Shown here: piece after piece, positions 16,275-25,043 of the stretch
Position numbering within the stretch: the stretch's first letter is position 1
How the letters are laid out: each line of letters begins with the position of its first letter
DNA from: Rhodopseudomonas sp.
Lineage (GTDB): Bacteria; Pseudomonadota; Alphaproteobacteria; Rhizobiales; Xanthobacteraceae
Direction of reading: 5' to 3'
Assembly: GCA_016124795.1 (NCBI GenBank)
Contig: WGNB01000001.1
Span: forward strand, 186,001 to 250,000
DNA: 64,000 nucleotides
Translations under genes and position numbers: made by a program
The notes under the pieces: model-generated
Told to the model about the DNA's origin: nothing
Database searches by the model: none
What the model saw: the letters and a program-made list of their open reading frames with translations, nothing else

Positions 16275-17234
16275 ATGACATTTCGTTTCAATACGTTGCT
16301 GACCGCGTCGATGGCCATATTCGCGGCAATCTTTACGGCCGGTGCCGCGACCGCGGCCGGATATCCGGAAAAGCCGATCACCATGATGATCGGCTTTAAC
16401 CCCGGCGGTGCGGTGGACACCACCGGCCGCATTATCGCCGATAAATTGTCGAAGATTCTCGGCCAGCCGGTCGTGCCGGTGACCAAGGCGGGCGGCGGCG
16501 GTACGGTGATGGCCTCGCAGCTTCTTAACGCCGCGCCGGACGGCTACACCATCGGTATGGGGGCCAGCGCCGCCTATACGCTGACGCCGCTGATCAACAA
16601 GAATATCACTTACAAGATCGACGATTTTACGCATTTGGCGACCTTGACCTATCCCTCCGACGCCATCGTCGTGAAGGCCGATAGCCCGTGGAAATCGCTC
16701 AAGGACATGCTGGATTCGGCCAAGAAAGAGGGCAAGGCCCTGTCCTTCGCCTCCCAGGTTTCGGCCTCGCGTCTGATGGTGCAAGCCATTTCGGAGAAGT
16801 CCGGAGTCGAATTCAAGGTCATTCCGGTGAAGGGTGGCGCCATCGGCATTCAGGAAGTGCTCGGCGGTCATATCGATACGACCTGGAGCGGCAGCGGCTG
16901 GACCGAACAGGTTCGCGCCGGAAAAATGCGTGCGCTGGCGACCATGGCACCCGACCGGATGAAGGATTTTCCGGATGTCCCGACGCTCGATGAACTCGGC
17001 TTCAACTTCAATTTCGTCGACACCTTCATGCTGTCGGCGCCGAAAAACCTGCCGGCCGACGTGACGGCCAAGCTGGAAGCCGCGCTCAAGCAGGCGATCG
17101 AGGACCCTGAAATCGAGAAGACGCTACACGACAAGCTCAAGCTGTTGACCAAGTACCGCAATTCCAAGGACACCGCGGCCTTCCTTCATCAGCAGCAGGA
17201 CCGCGTTGCGCCGATGGTGGCGAAGCTGAAGTAA
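16275..17234 (+). CDS. tctC: Tripartite tricarboxylate transporter solute-binding protein
   Basis: 319 residues. GGGAGG lies 6 bp before the ATG, and a signal peptide ends near AATAAGYPEKP. Bug features are PITMMIGFNPGGAVDTTGRIIADKL and FPDVPTLDELGF. Of the four Bug proteins in the window it is the only one encoded with its membrane partners TctB and TctA, directly downstream. The carboxylate-binding loop reads GFNPGGAVD instead of VPYAAGTAPD, indicating a different ligand from the two orphan proteins at 4921 and 9865. Confidence 0.92.
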   Translation: MTFRFNTLLTASMAIFAAIFTAGAATAAGYPEKPITMMIGFNPGGAVDTTGRIIADKLSKILGQPVVPVTKAGGGGTVMASQLLNAAPDGYTIGMGASAAYTLTPLINKNITYKIDDFTHLATLTYPSDAIVVKADSPWKSLKDMLDSAKKEGKALSFASQVSASRLMVQAISEKSGVEFKVIPVKGGAIGIQEVLGGHIDTTWSGSGWTEQVRAGKMRALATMAPDRMKDFPDVPTLDELGFNFNFVDTFMLSAPKNLPADVTAKLEAALKQAIEDPEIEKTLHDKLKLLTKYRNSKDTAAFLHQQQDRVAPMVAKLK

Positions 17235-17308
17235 CGACATGGCGGCCGGATGCGCGGCTCAAGGCTCGCGCGTCCGGCCATGCCGGTTCGATTGGCAAGG
17301 AGCAGGCC

Positions 17309-17758
17309 ATGCGACGTTCCGATATCATTTCAGGTTTGGTGCTGACCTTGTTGGGGTTGGCCACGATTTTCCTGATCATTCCGGCCGGCATCTCGGTGTC
17401 GGAGGAATATGGCCTCAGTCCGCGCGTTTTTCCGTTCACCGTGATGTGGCTTGGGACCGCGGTTGCCGTTCTCCTGGTGGTGCAGCGGCTGCGTGAGGTC
17501 GGCGCCGCCGGAGACGACGAAGCACCGATGGCGGTCAAGAACTGGCTGTTCATTGTCGCGATGGCGGCTTTTCTCGCGGTGACCTACGTCGCCATCAATG
17601 TCATCGGCTTCAAGATCACCGGGATCGGCGCGGTTGCCTTGTTGATGGCGGTGATGGGCGAGTACCGGCACCCGGTCCGGCTGGCGCTGGTGTCGGTTCT
17701 GTTCCCGATCGCGATTTATTACACCTTTGACCGGCTGTTTATCATTCAACTCCCCTGA
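17309..17758 (+). CDS. tctB: Tripartite tricarboxylate transporter small membrane subunit
   Basis: 149 residues with about four hydrophobic segments, the normal size and profile of TctB. AAGGAG is 6 bp upstream of ATG 17309. Located between tctC and tctA in the canonical order. The subunit has no catalytic motif; it forms the carrier with TctA in the inner membrane. Confidence 0.88.
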   Translation: MRRSDIISGLVLTLLGLATIFLIIPAGISVSEEYGLSPRVFPFTVMWLGTAVAVLLVVQRLREVGAAGDDEAPMAVKNWLFIVAMAAFLAVTYVAINVIGFKITGIGAVALLMAVMGEYRHPVRLALVSVLFPIAIYYTFDRLFIIQLP

Positions 17759-17767
17759 GTGTAAGCG

Positions 17768-19303
17768 ATGCATGATATCCTGGCAGGCATTCTCGAGACT
17801 TTCACCGTCGTCAACGTCGCCTTCATTGTTGCCGGTGTCGTGGTCGGCATTATCGTCGGCGCCATTCCGGGGCTTAACGGACCGATGGCGATCGCGGTCG
17901 CGCTGCCGGTGACGTTCTATATGTCGCCTCTGGCGGCGCTGGCCTTTCTGGTCGGCATCTCGAAGGGTTCGATGTTCGGCGGCTCAATCTCCGCCATCCT
18001 CATCAACACGCCCGGCACGCCGGAGGCGGCGCCGACGGCTTTCGATGGATTCCCGCTGACCCAGCAGGGCAAGGGCCTCAAGGCCTTGAAGATGTCGCTT
18101 TATTCGTCGGTGATCGGCGCGACCGCGAGCGACCTGGTGTTGTTCATCACCGCCGCGCCGGCCGCCATTCTGGCATTGATGATGGGACCGCCAGAAATGA
18201 CGGCCGTGCTGTTGTTCTCGTTTACGATCATTGCGGGGCTTGCCGGCAATTCGCTGTTGCGCGGCAGTCTTGCCGCGATCTTCGGCGCTTTTCTCAGCAT
18301 CGTCGGGCTCGATCCGGAATCGGCGCTGCCGCGCATGACCTTCGGCGTGATCGATTTGCAGGACGGTATCCCGCTGATCGCGCTGACGATTGGTTTGCTG
18401 GCGCTATCGGAGATCATCCTCCAGATCGAGCATCATCTGTTTCACGGCGATGCCAGCGCCAAGCGAGCCGCGGTTTTTTCCAAGGATACGCCTGCGGAAA
18501 ATCGCACGGTAACGCCTGCCGACTGGCGGGCCTGCGCGCGTAGCATCTGGCGGTCGAGCCTGATCGGCATCGCCATCGGCGCGCTGCCGGGCGTCGGCGC
18601 GGTGGTGGCCGGTTTCCTGGGCTATGCCTCGGCGAAACGGGTATCGCCGCGGGCGGATAATTTCGGCAAAGGGGAACTGGAAGGCGTCGCTGCGACCGAG
18701 GCCGCCAATAATGCCGTGATCGGTTCGGCGTTGATCCCGCTGTTGGCGATCGGCGTGCCGGGCAACCTGACCGCCGCCATTCTGATCGGCGCGTTCCTGA
18801 TTCATGGCGTACAGCCGGGCCCGTTGATCTTCAAGGAGCATGGCGTTCTGGTCTACGGCCTGTTCACCGCCATGGCGCTGGCCGACATCTTCAATCTGAT
18901 CATTGGTGCGGTCGGGCTGCGGCTGTTTGCCTTCGTGCTCAACGTGCCGAACGCGGTGCTCTATCCGGTCATCACGCTGCTCTGCATCGCCGGCGCCTAT
19001 AGCTCCGAAAACAGCATGTTTGGCGTCGCCGTAGCGCTGATTTTCGCGGTGGTCGGTTATCTGATGCGCAAGCTGGATTTCTCCTTCGCCACATTCCTGA
19101 TCGGCTTCGCGCTCGGGCGACAATTCGAGCTGTTCTTCCGGCAGACGGTGATCCTCTACGCCGACCAGCCGCTGCAACTGTTCACGCACCCGATCGCGGT
19201 CGGCTTCGTCGTGCTCACGTTCGTGTCGTTGTGGCGGATCGCGCGCCGCCAGAAGAAGAAGGACGATGTTGTCGCGCTGATGGAAGGGCCGACCGCCGCA
19301 TGA
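17768..19303 (+). CDS. tctA: Tripartite tricarboxylate transporter large membrane subunit
   Basis: 511 residues, about twelve membrane segments. The TctA signatures are visible: GIIVGAIPGLNGPMAIAVALP near the N-terminus, GGSISAILINTPGTPEAAPT, and a repeated-half motif GIAIGALPGVGAVVAGFLGYASAKR. It is the ion-coupled carrier for the organic acid captured by the TctC protein. The stop overlaps the next gene start (ATGA at 19300). Confidence 0.93.
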   Translation: MHDILAGILETFTVVNVAFIVAGVVVGIIVGAIPGLNGPMAIAVALPVTFYMSPLAALAFLVGISKGSMFGGSISAILINTPGTPEAAPTAFDGFPLTQQGKGLKALKMSLYSSVIGATASDLVLFITAAPAAILALMMGPPEMTAVLLFSFTIIAGLAGNSLLRGSLAAIFGAFLSIVGLDPESALPRMTFGVIDLQDGIPLIALTIGLLALSEIILQIEHHLFHGDASAKRAAVFSKDTPAENRTVTPADWRACARSIWRSSLIGIAIGALPGVGAVVAGFLGYASAKRVSPRADNFGKGELEGVAATEAANNAVIGSALIPLLAIGVPGNLTAAILIGAFLIHGVQPGPLIFKEHGVLVYGLFTAMALADIFNLIIGAVGLRLFAFVLNVPNAVLYPVITLLCIAGAYSSENSMFGVAVALIFAVVGYLMRKLDFSFATFLIGFALGRQFELFFRQTVILYADQPLQLFTHPIAVGFVVLTFVSLWRIARRQKKKDDVVALMEGPTAA

Positions 19304-19548
19304 TCGAGCATATCGAAATCGAGAAGTGCACCGGCTGCGGCGTTTGCGACGCCGTTTGTCCCGCCGATGTCATCCACATGGAACCAGCGTCCGGTCCGGT
19401 GCCGGTTGCGGGGCTGCGGCTGACCAATCTGCTGCCGGTCATCAAATTCCGCGAGCACTGCATCACTTGTTTCAGTTGCGAAATATTCTGCCCGGAACGC
19501 ATCGTTGATGTGCATCCGTCGGTGAAGAACCGTCCGAGGCCGTGGTGA
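19300..19548 (+). CDS. Two-[4Fe-4S] ferredoxin, AprB-like electron-transfer subunit
   Basis: 82 residues from ATG 19300, overlapping the tctA stop. Two cluster motifs are complete: C10-x2-C13-x2-C16-x3-C20-P and C54-x2-C57-x2-C60-x3-C64-P, the pattern of 2[4Fe-4S] ferredoxins. Five bases separate it from the flavoprotein gene, an arrangement like adenylylsulfate reductase beta/alpha and related iron-sulfur/flavin pairs. It probably carries electrons to or from that flavoprotein. A spacer of 33 residues between the clusters is longer than in a plain clostridial-type ferredoxin. Confidence 0.9.
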   Translation: MIEHIEIEKCTGCGVCDAVCPADVIHMEPASGPVPVAGLRLTNLLPVIKFREHCITCFSCEIFCPERIVDVHPSVKNRPRPW

Positions 19549-19552
19549 TCCG

Positions 19553-21274
19553 ATGAAGACATTCGATGGTCTCTTTACGGAAACCGATATCCTGATAGTC
19601 GGGGGCGGCGCCGGTGGTTTGCTGGCCGCGCTCAGCGCCAAACGGAATGGCGCGCCCGGCACGCGCGTCACGCTGGTCGATTCCTGGCTGATCGGACGCA
19701 CCGGCCACAGCGCGTTTTCCAATGCCTGGACCATCGTTGCCACGCCCGATGACGATATCGATGGCATCCTGCGCGAAATCGTCGCCGGTAATGACGGCAT
19801 TGCTGATCAGGAGCTCTGCCGGCAGACGTTGATCGATTCATACGACCGGTTGCGTGACTTCGAAGCTATCGGGATGACGTTTCCGCGCAATCCGGATGGA
19901 AGCTATGTGCGGCGGCCGACGCGTGGATTGGACCTCGCCCGTGTGCTGCATCCCGACGGTGGTGGTCTGGAATTCTGCTGGCGCTTGCGGCGCGCGCTCG
20001 AGGACGAAGGGGTCGAGTTGGTCGACCGGCTGTTCGTGACCGGTCTGCTGCGCGACGATACGGGCCGGGTTGTCGGCGCGACCGGCATCAATACCCGGAC
20101 CGGCGAATTCCGCGTGCTGGCGGCGAGAGCGACCATCGTCGCGACCAATGCGATCACGTTCCGGTCCGGCTTCGTCCGCGATATTACCGGTACCGGGACA
20201 TTGCTGGCCTATGCGGCGGGCGCGACCTTGCGCAATGCCGAGTTCAGCTATGTACGGCCCGGCACGCCGAAATTCTATTTCGAGGGCATCACCTTCGCCA
20301 TTCAGGAAGGCGCGCGCTGGACCAATGCCAATGGCGAGGCCTTCATGCGCGGCTATTCGCCGGAATGGGCCGATCAGGCCGACGTGCCGTCGATCGCGCG
20401 CGCCATGGCGATGGAAAAGCAGAAGGGCAACGAGCCGCTCTATCTGGACATGTCGAAGATCCCGGAGCATCTGCGCGACACCTTCATCCAGAGCAAGGTG
20501 AAGTGGATGGATTATTTCTTCCGCAAGCTCGGCGACGAGGCGCGCACCGACATGTTCGGCAAGACGCCGTATTATGCGCTCAACCAGATGACCAAGATGG
20601 CGCTGCGCACCGGGCCGGACTGCCGTACCGACGTGCCCGGTCTCTTGGCGGCCGGTCTGGCCCAGGCCGGCGCCGCCAATCACTTCGCCGGCTTCCACAT
20701 CGGGCTGTGCGTCGGCAATGGCTGGATCGCCGGCCGCAACGCGGTTCAGGACCTCGACCGCGCGCCGGCGCCGCGGGTCGATGCGGCAGCGGTCCACGCC
20801 TTGCACGACGAAGCGCTGCGGCCGCTGAAGCCGGAGGCCAAGGCGGAGTCGGACCGGATTTTGCGCGATTTGCAGCAGATCATGTTCGCCTATGACATCG
20901 GCATCCTGAAGGAAGACGGTCGCCTGCGGCAGGCGCTCGACAAGGTCACGGCATTGGCCGGGCAGGCGGAAGGGATTGCGGCCCCGCATGTTCATGAACT
21001 GGTTCGCCTCAAGGAGACCGAGGCGATGCTGCTGGCCGCCCGGCTGATCCTCGCCGCGTCGCTGGTCCGCACGGAATCCCGATTGAGCCACTTCCGCGAA
21101 GATCACACCGCCCGCGACGATGCCAACTGGTTGTGCTGGGTCGATGTCACCGATGCCGCATCCGGCCCGTCCTTCGTCAAAACGCCGATTCCAACGCCGT
21201 ATTGCTCGGCCACGGACGTCCCGACCGGTGGGCCTGCGCGATTGCGGGCGGGATATGCGGCGACCGGGGTGTAA
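19553..21274 (+). CDS. FAD-dependent oxidoreductase of the fumarate reductase / AprA-like flavoprotein family
   Basis: 573 residues. The FAD-binding GGGAGGLLAAL is at residues 18-28, followed by a capping domain. A helical C-terminal domain has the SDH/FRD/AprA-type signature ESRLSHFREDHTARDDANW. It lacks a Tat signal, so it is cytoplasmic. The paired ferredoxin gene suggests a heterodimer resembling AprAB, but there is no sulfate-activation gene nearby and the family context is a ThDP enzyme with a tripartite organic-acid carrier. Likely it oxidises or reduces a metabolite of that acid. The catalytic arginine/histidine set of true fumarate reductases cannot be confirmed by eye. Confidence 0.82.
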   Translation: MKTFDGLFTETDILIVGGGAGGLLAALSAKRNGAPGTRVTLVDSWLIGRTGHSAFSNAWTIVATPDDDIDGILREIVAGNDGIADQELCRQTLIDSYDRLRDFEAIGMTFPRNPDGSYVRRPTRGLDLARVLHPDGGGLEFCWRLRRALEDEGVELVDRLFVTGLLRDDTGRVVGATGINTRTGEFRVLAARATIVATNAITFRSGFVRDITGTGTLLAYAAGATLRNAEFSYVRPGTPKFYFEGITFAIQEGARWTNANGEAFMRGYSPEWADQADVPSIARAMAMEKQKGNEPLYLDMSKIPEHLRDTFIQSKVKWMDYFFRKLGDEARTDMFGKTPYYALNQMTKMALRTGPDCRTDVPGLLAAGLAQAGAANHFAGFHIGLCVGNGWIAGRNAVQDLDRAPAPRVDAAAVHALHDEALRPLKPEAKAESDRILRDLQQIMFAYDIGILKEDGRLRQALDKVTALAGQAEGIAAPHVHELVRLKETEAMLLAARLILAASLVRTESRLSHFREDHTARDDANWLCWVDVTDAASGPSFVKTPIPTPYCSATDVPTGGPARLRAGYAATGV

Positions 21275-21331
21275 GGACCATCGACGGTTTGATATTTGTT
21301 GCGTCGCAATAATCTGCGGATGCCAGATATT

Positions 21332-21347
21332 AGGTAATATAATACCT
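21332..21347. promoter_or_regulatory. A+T-rich dyad upstream of the ferredoxin-NADP reductase gene
   Basis: AGGTA-N6-TACCT, set in a TTAGGTAATATAATACCTTAA context, lies 72 bp before ATG 21419. TATAAT within it resembles a -10 element. It could be an operator overlapping the promoter; I do not recognise the regulator. Confidence 0.4.
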
Positions 21348-21418
21348 TAAATCAGGCGACGCCGCCCGACCCGAATAGCCATCCGAATAGTCTTTCCCGC
21401 CCAAAGATCTGAAATTCC

Positions 21419-22192
21419 ATGAGCACCTTGAATCACGAACGTGTCCTGGCCGTTCGCCATTGGACCGATTCCCTTTTCAGCATCACGGCGACCCGCGATC
21501 CGGCATTCCGCTTCGTCAATGGTCAGTTCACGATGCTGGGCATCGAGGTCGATGGCCGGCCCTTGCTACGGGCCTACAGCATGGCCAGCGCCAATTACGA
21601 GGAAACGCTCGAGTTTTTCAGCATCAAGATCCCGGACGGCCCGCTGACGGGCCGCCTGCGCGATATCAAGGCCGGCGACACGCTTCTGGTCGGCCGCAAA
21701 CCGACCGGCACGCTGGTTCAGGACAACCTGCTGCCGGGCCGCCGGTTGCTGCTGCTGTCGACGGGGACCGGAATCGCGCCGTTTCTGAGCATCATCAAGG
21801 ATCCGGAAACCTACGATCGTTTCGAGACCGTGGTGTTGGCGCATGGTTGTCGTCAGGTCGCCGAATTGTCTTATGGCGAAACAATCGTCAACAGCCTGCA
21901 ACAGAACGAATTTCTGGCCGACGCTGTGCGCGATAAGCTGTTGTATTATCCGACGGTGACACGCGAGCCGTTCCACCATCGCGGCCGGGTCACCGATCTG
22001 ATTGAAACCGGCAAGATGTTCGAGGATCTCGGCTTGCCGCCGCTCGATATCGAGCACGATCGCGTCATGATGTGTGGCAGCCCGGCCATGCTCGCCGACT
22101 TGCGCGACGCGCTGGACGCGCGCGGCTTCGACGAAGGCAGCAATTCCAAGCCGGGCCGCTACGTCATCGAAAAGGCGTTCGTCGAGCGGTAA
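21419..22192 (+). CDS. fpr: Ferredoxin/flavodoxin--NADP+ reductase
   Basis: 257 residues, standard for bacterial Fpr. The FAD-binding RAYSMAS motif is near residue 58. The NADP domain begins at LLLSTGTGIAPFLSI, with MMCGSPAML near the C-terminus and the VIEKAFVER tail typical of the Rhodobacter/Azotobacter class. It exchanges electrons between NADPH and ferredoxin or flavodoxin. It may serve the ferredoxin at 19300, but a 144-bp gap with its own dyad suggests independent control, and Fpr often acts in oxidative-stress defence. Confidence 0.92.
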   Translation: MSTLNHERVLAVRHWTDSLFSITATRDPAFRFVNGQFTMLGIEVDGRPLLRAYSMASANYEETLEFFSIKIPDGPLTGRLRDIKAGDTLLVGRKPTGTLVQDNLLPGRRLLLLSTGTGIAPFLSIIKDPETYDRFETVVLAHGCRQVAELSYGETIVNSLQQNEFLADAVRDKLLYYPTVTREPFHHRGRVTDLIETGKMFEDLGLPPLDIEHDRVMMCGSPAMLADLRDALDARGFDEGSNSKPGRYVIEKAFVER

Positions 22193-22219
22193 GACCGGAC
22201 CGCTCGGCGCGATCCGGTC
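22193..22219. terminator. Hairpin between convergent fpr and ialB-like genes
   Basis: GACCGGA (22193-22199) and TCCGGTC (22213-22219) form a perfect 7-bp stem starting directly after the fpr stop, ahead of the convergent stop at 22232. Confidence 0.55.
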
Positions 22220-22231
22220 GGGACCGTCGGA

Positions 22232-22777
22232 TCAGGGCTTTTGCAGGGTGTCGTAGGCCTGCGCGAATCCCTTGAAAGACACCGGAATAGCGATGTCCTG
22301 CTGGCCCGCATCCTTGAACTGCAGCTTCCCGTTTTCGGTCAGGCCTCGCAGCTTCTTGACCATCTCGGGCTTCAATTCGGTGTCGGCGAAGCAGGCCGCC
22401 GGCAGGCAGCGCCGGAACGTCCCGACGATGCCGCTGTCCTTTTCGTCGGCCTTCAGCCGCATGTCGGCCGGAAGCCAGACATTGATCGGCACTTGAAAGA
22501 CGATCATTAGCGGCTTGTCCTTGGCGACCCGGCCGATGGCAATTTGCGAGATCGGCTGCGCTTGGCCCTTGATTTGCATGGTCTGGACCATTTCGCAGAC
22601 CTTGTCGTTGGCCTTGATCTCACAGCGGACGGTCCGGTCCTCGTAGGTAGCGGTTGTGCGCTGCGGCGGCGAGGCCTGGCTCGGTGCCGCAGGCGCCGCC
22701 GAGGCCGGATGCCCGCCTGGGGATAGGATTTGTGCCCCCACGATGAAGGCCGTTGCAACGATGAACCATCCGCGCAT
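22232..22777 (-). CDS. Invasion-associated locus B (IalB) family secreted protein
   Basis: 181 residues. A signal peptide ends near HPASA (about residue 27). Beyond a Pro/Ala-rich stretch, the IalB fold shows paired cysteines VRCEIKANDKVCEM and RRCLPAACFAD, which probably form disulfides, then VSFKGFAQAY at the end. IalB-family proteins are abundant in Hyphomicrobiales and most have no known role; only the Bartonella member is tied to erythrocyte invasion. GGAG precedes the ATG, and two back-to-back inverted repeats lie just upstream. Confidence 0.85.
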   Translation of the reverse strand: MRGWFIVATAFIVGAQILSPGGHPASAAPAAPSQASPPQRTTATYEDRTVRCEIKANDKVCEMVQTMQIKGQAQPISQIAIGRVAKDKPLMIVFQVPINVWLPADMRLKADEKDSGIVGTFRRCLPAACFADTELKPEMVKKLRGLTENGKLQFKDAGQQDIAIPVSFKGFAQAYDTLQKP

Positions 22778-22791
22778 AATATTCTCCGCTC

Positions 22792-22822
22792 TTCAGACGT
22801 CTGAACATCGGAATGACCGATG
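22792..22822 (-). promoter_or_regulatory. Two adjacent dyads in front of the ialB-like gene
   Basis: A perfect 14-bp palindrome TTCAGACGTCTGAA (22792-22805) abuts CATCGG-AATGA-CCGATG (22806-22822). They lie 15-45 bp before the ATG and so would fall in the 5' leader or promoter. They could be a repressor site or leader hairpins. Confidence 0.4.
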
Positions 22823-23057
22823 ACTATCAGAATAGCTGAATGGAAGCAGCGCGCCACTCTGCCTGTACGCGGACTGCCTGAGCATCGCTAAAGCGTTGCC
22901 GGGCGCGGCGCTAATCGAAATTGCGAATAACCCTTATTCCTCAAGTCAATATCGTGTTTATCTATCAGTAATGCTTGAAATGTGCCGTCAATTGCCTGAC
23001 TAATGGGCCGACAAGAAATTCGGCGGGCCGAGATTCGTGCCCGGTGGGGGTCGTGCT

Positions 23058-24788
23058 TTGAAATTGCGTGGTTCGGCGGTTTTAATTGGGCTGTCCGTGT
23101 TTGCGGCGACAATTCAGCCTTTGCGCGCGCAGACCGTGCCGGCGCCGAGCCAGGCCGCGCCGCCGGATATCCGTCCTGCTGCCGGCGCTGCGACCCGCAT
23201 TATTTTGCCGCGCTTCGAGGCAGGCGGCGCCATTCCGGCCGCCGCCAAGACTCTGAGCTTCACGCTCACCGGCTTCAAGATCGACGGCGAATTCGACAAT
23301 CTCGTTAGCGCGCGCGAACAACTGGCCAAGCCGCTTGTCGGCAAGCGCATCACTGTCGCCAAGGTTTTCGAATTCGCGGCGGCGTTACAGGCCGCCTATG
23401 TCAGCGCCGGCTATCCGCTGGTGCGTGTGGTCGTGACCCCGCAGGAGCTTGGCGACAAGGCGCGCGTCTCTATCCGCGTGATCGACGGCTTCATCGAACG
23501 GATTGATGCGAGCGCGCTGCCGGAGACGGTGCGGGGCCGTGTCGTCGCCGTGATCGAGAGTCTGGTGCGCAAGCCGCATCTGACCCAGCATGGTCTCGAG
23601 CGCCAATTGCTGATCGCCGGCGATGCGCCCGGGCTCGAACTCAACGCTGTATTCTCCGGCGGCAAGGAAGTCGGCGGCGCCATTCTGGTACTGGCCGGCC
23701 ACTACAAGCCGGTGTCGTTGAGCCTCTATGGTGACAATGCCATGCCGAAAGTGTTCGGTACCGGACAGGCGGTGATGAATGCGTCGCTGAACGGTGTGTT
23801 CGGTTATGGCGAACAGATTTCGGTATCGGCGGCTGGCTTGCCCGATCGCGACTATACGACCGCTTATCCGACGCGACGCTACCTGAGCGCCAATATCACC
23901 GCGCCGCTCGGTGTCGATGGCTGGAAATTCGATATCGGTGCGACCCAGGGCCGGACCACGCCGCGGGTCACTTCAACTGTCGCGACCCTGGGTGAACTCA
24001 CCCAAAGTCATTTCAGATTGTCCTATGACGCCATCAAGCGGCGTGACGCCGAATTGACGCTGAGCGCCCGGCTCGACGCGACGGACGAACAAATCTCGTC
24101 GCTGGCTTTCGATCCGGCTGTGCCATTGAGCCTCGATCGCACGCGCGTGGCGCGGTTTGCAGCCGATGGCATCTGGCGGCTGCGCGAGACGGGGTCGACA
24201 TTCAGCTATGGCGGCACGGTGTCGCGCGGTCTGAATGCGCTGGGCGCCCGCATGGCGGCGGACGCGGATGCGCTGTTGCCGTTGTCGCGCTCCGGCGCCG
24301 ACGCGGTCTTCACTAAATTCGAAGGTCATGCCGAGGTCAATCAGTCATTGCCGGCTGGCGCGTTCTTGTGGCTCGGCGTCGGCGGCCAGACCTCGTTTAA
24401 CAAGGCGCTGTTGAACTCGGAGCAGTTCAGCATTGTCGGCTCGCGGATGTTGTCCGGCTTCACCAGCGGTTCGTTCGCGGGCGATACGGCTTGGGCGACG
24501 CGCGCCGAACTGGGGCGTCCGTTCGGTCTGCCGATCCCGGGTGCGCCGACCGTCCTGACGCCGTATCTCTTCGCGGCGACCGGCGAGCGTATTCTGGAGC
24601 AGGCATCGGCGCTTGAGGTCGGCAGCATGCACGCAGCCAATCTCGGTGGCGGTTTGCGCATTAACGTCGCCCAGTTCGGCGATGTGCCGACGAGCTTCTA
24701 CGGCTTTGCCGAAGCCAGCCACCGGTATAGCGACGACGCGACGCAGGAAGGCTGGCGTATCTTCGTCGGCGGCGCGCTGCGTTACTAG
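23058..24788 (+). CDS. Two-partner secretion outer-membrane transporter (ShlB/FhaC/HecB family, TpsB)
   Basis: The start TTG 23058 is preferred: GGGGG lies 6-7 bp upstream and it yields a signal peptide MKLRGSAVLIGLSVFAATIQPLRA. GTG 23037 would add seven residues. A POTRA region (about residues 75-160, with LAKPLVGKRITVAKVFEFAAALQAAYVSAGYPLVRV, read in register) precedes a beta-barrel domain ending in an aromatic residue (GGALRY). The conserved barrel-lumen VRGY/F motif of FhaC is represented by MLSGFTSGSFAGD, lacking its arginine. It should export a large TpsA exoprotein, but no such gene is in the window. A 255-bp gene-free stretch follows. Confidence 0.83.
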   Translation: MKLRGSAVLIGLSVFAATIQPLRAQTVPAPSQAAPPDIRPAAGAATRIILPRFEAGGAIPAAAKTLSFTLTGFKIDGEFDNLVSAREQLAKPLVGKRITVAKVFEFAAALQAAYVSAGYPLVRVVVTPQELGDKARVSIRVIDGFIERIDASALPETVRGRVVAVIESLVRKPHLTQHGLERQLLIAGDAPGLELNAVFSGGKEVGGAILVLAGHYKPVSLSLYGDNAMPKVFGTGQAVMNASLNGVFGYGEQISVSAAGLPDRDYTTAYPTRRYLSANITAPLGVDGWKFDIGATQGRTTPRVTSTVATLGELTQSHFRLSYDAIKRRDAELTLSARLDATDEQISSLAFDPAVPLSLDRTRVARFAADGIWRLRETGSTFSYGGTVSRGLNALGARMAADADALLPLSRSGADAVFTKFEGHAEVNQSLPAGAFLWLGVGGQTSFNKALLNSEQFSIVGSRMLSGFTSGSFAGDTAWATRAELGRPFGLPIPGAPTVLTPYLFAATGERILEQASALEVGSMHAANLGGGLRINVAQFGDVPTSFYGFAEASHRYSDDATQEGWRIFVGGALRY

Positions 24789-25043
24789 GTCTTTCGCCGG
24801 CAGCGGACGTCGGTGTTTCGCTTCGCGCGTCGGATAAGGCGCGTTGGGAGCCGCCGCCGGGCTTCGCCGGCGATGCCATCGCATCGAATTCTTGCGTTGT
24901 TCGACGGATGCATTGCCTGCCGGAAGCGGCGGGAAGCTAACCGACAACGTCGGCCGACGCTGCGGCATTGCGGGCCGCGGTCACGTCGTGCGCGAGGCGC
25001 GCGCAGGCCGCGCTTGCATCAGGTCCTGTTCAGGCCCGTATTA

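Noticed and set aside
19300-21274. Dissimilatory adenylylsulfate reductase (aprBA)
   Set aside because: Only the general iron-sulfur/flavin pair layout agrees. The context is organic-acid uptake and a ThDP enzyme, with no sat, dsr or sox genes.
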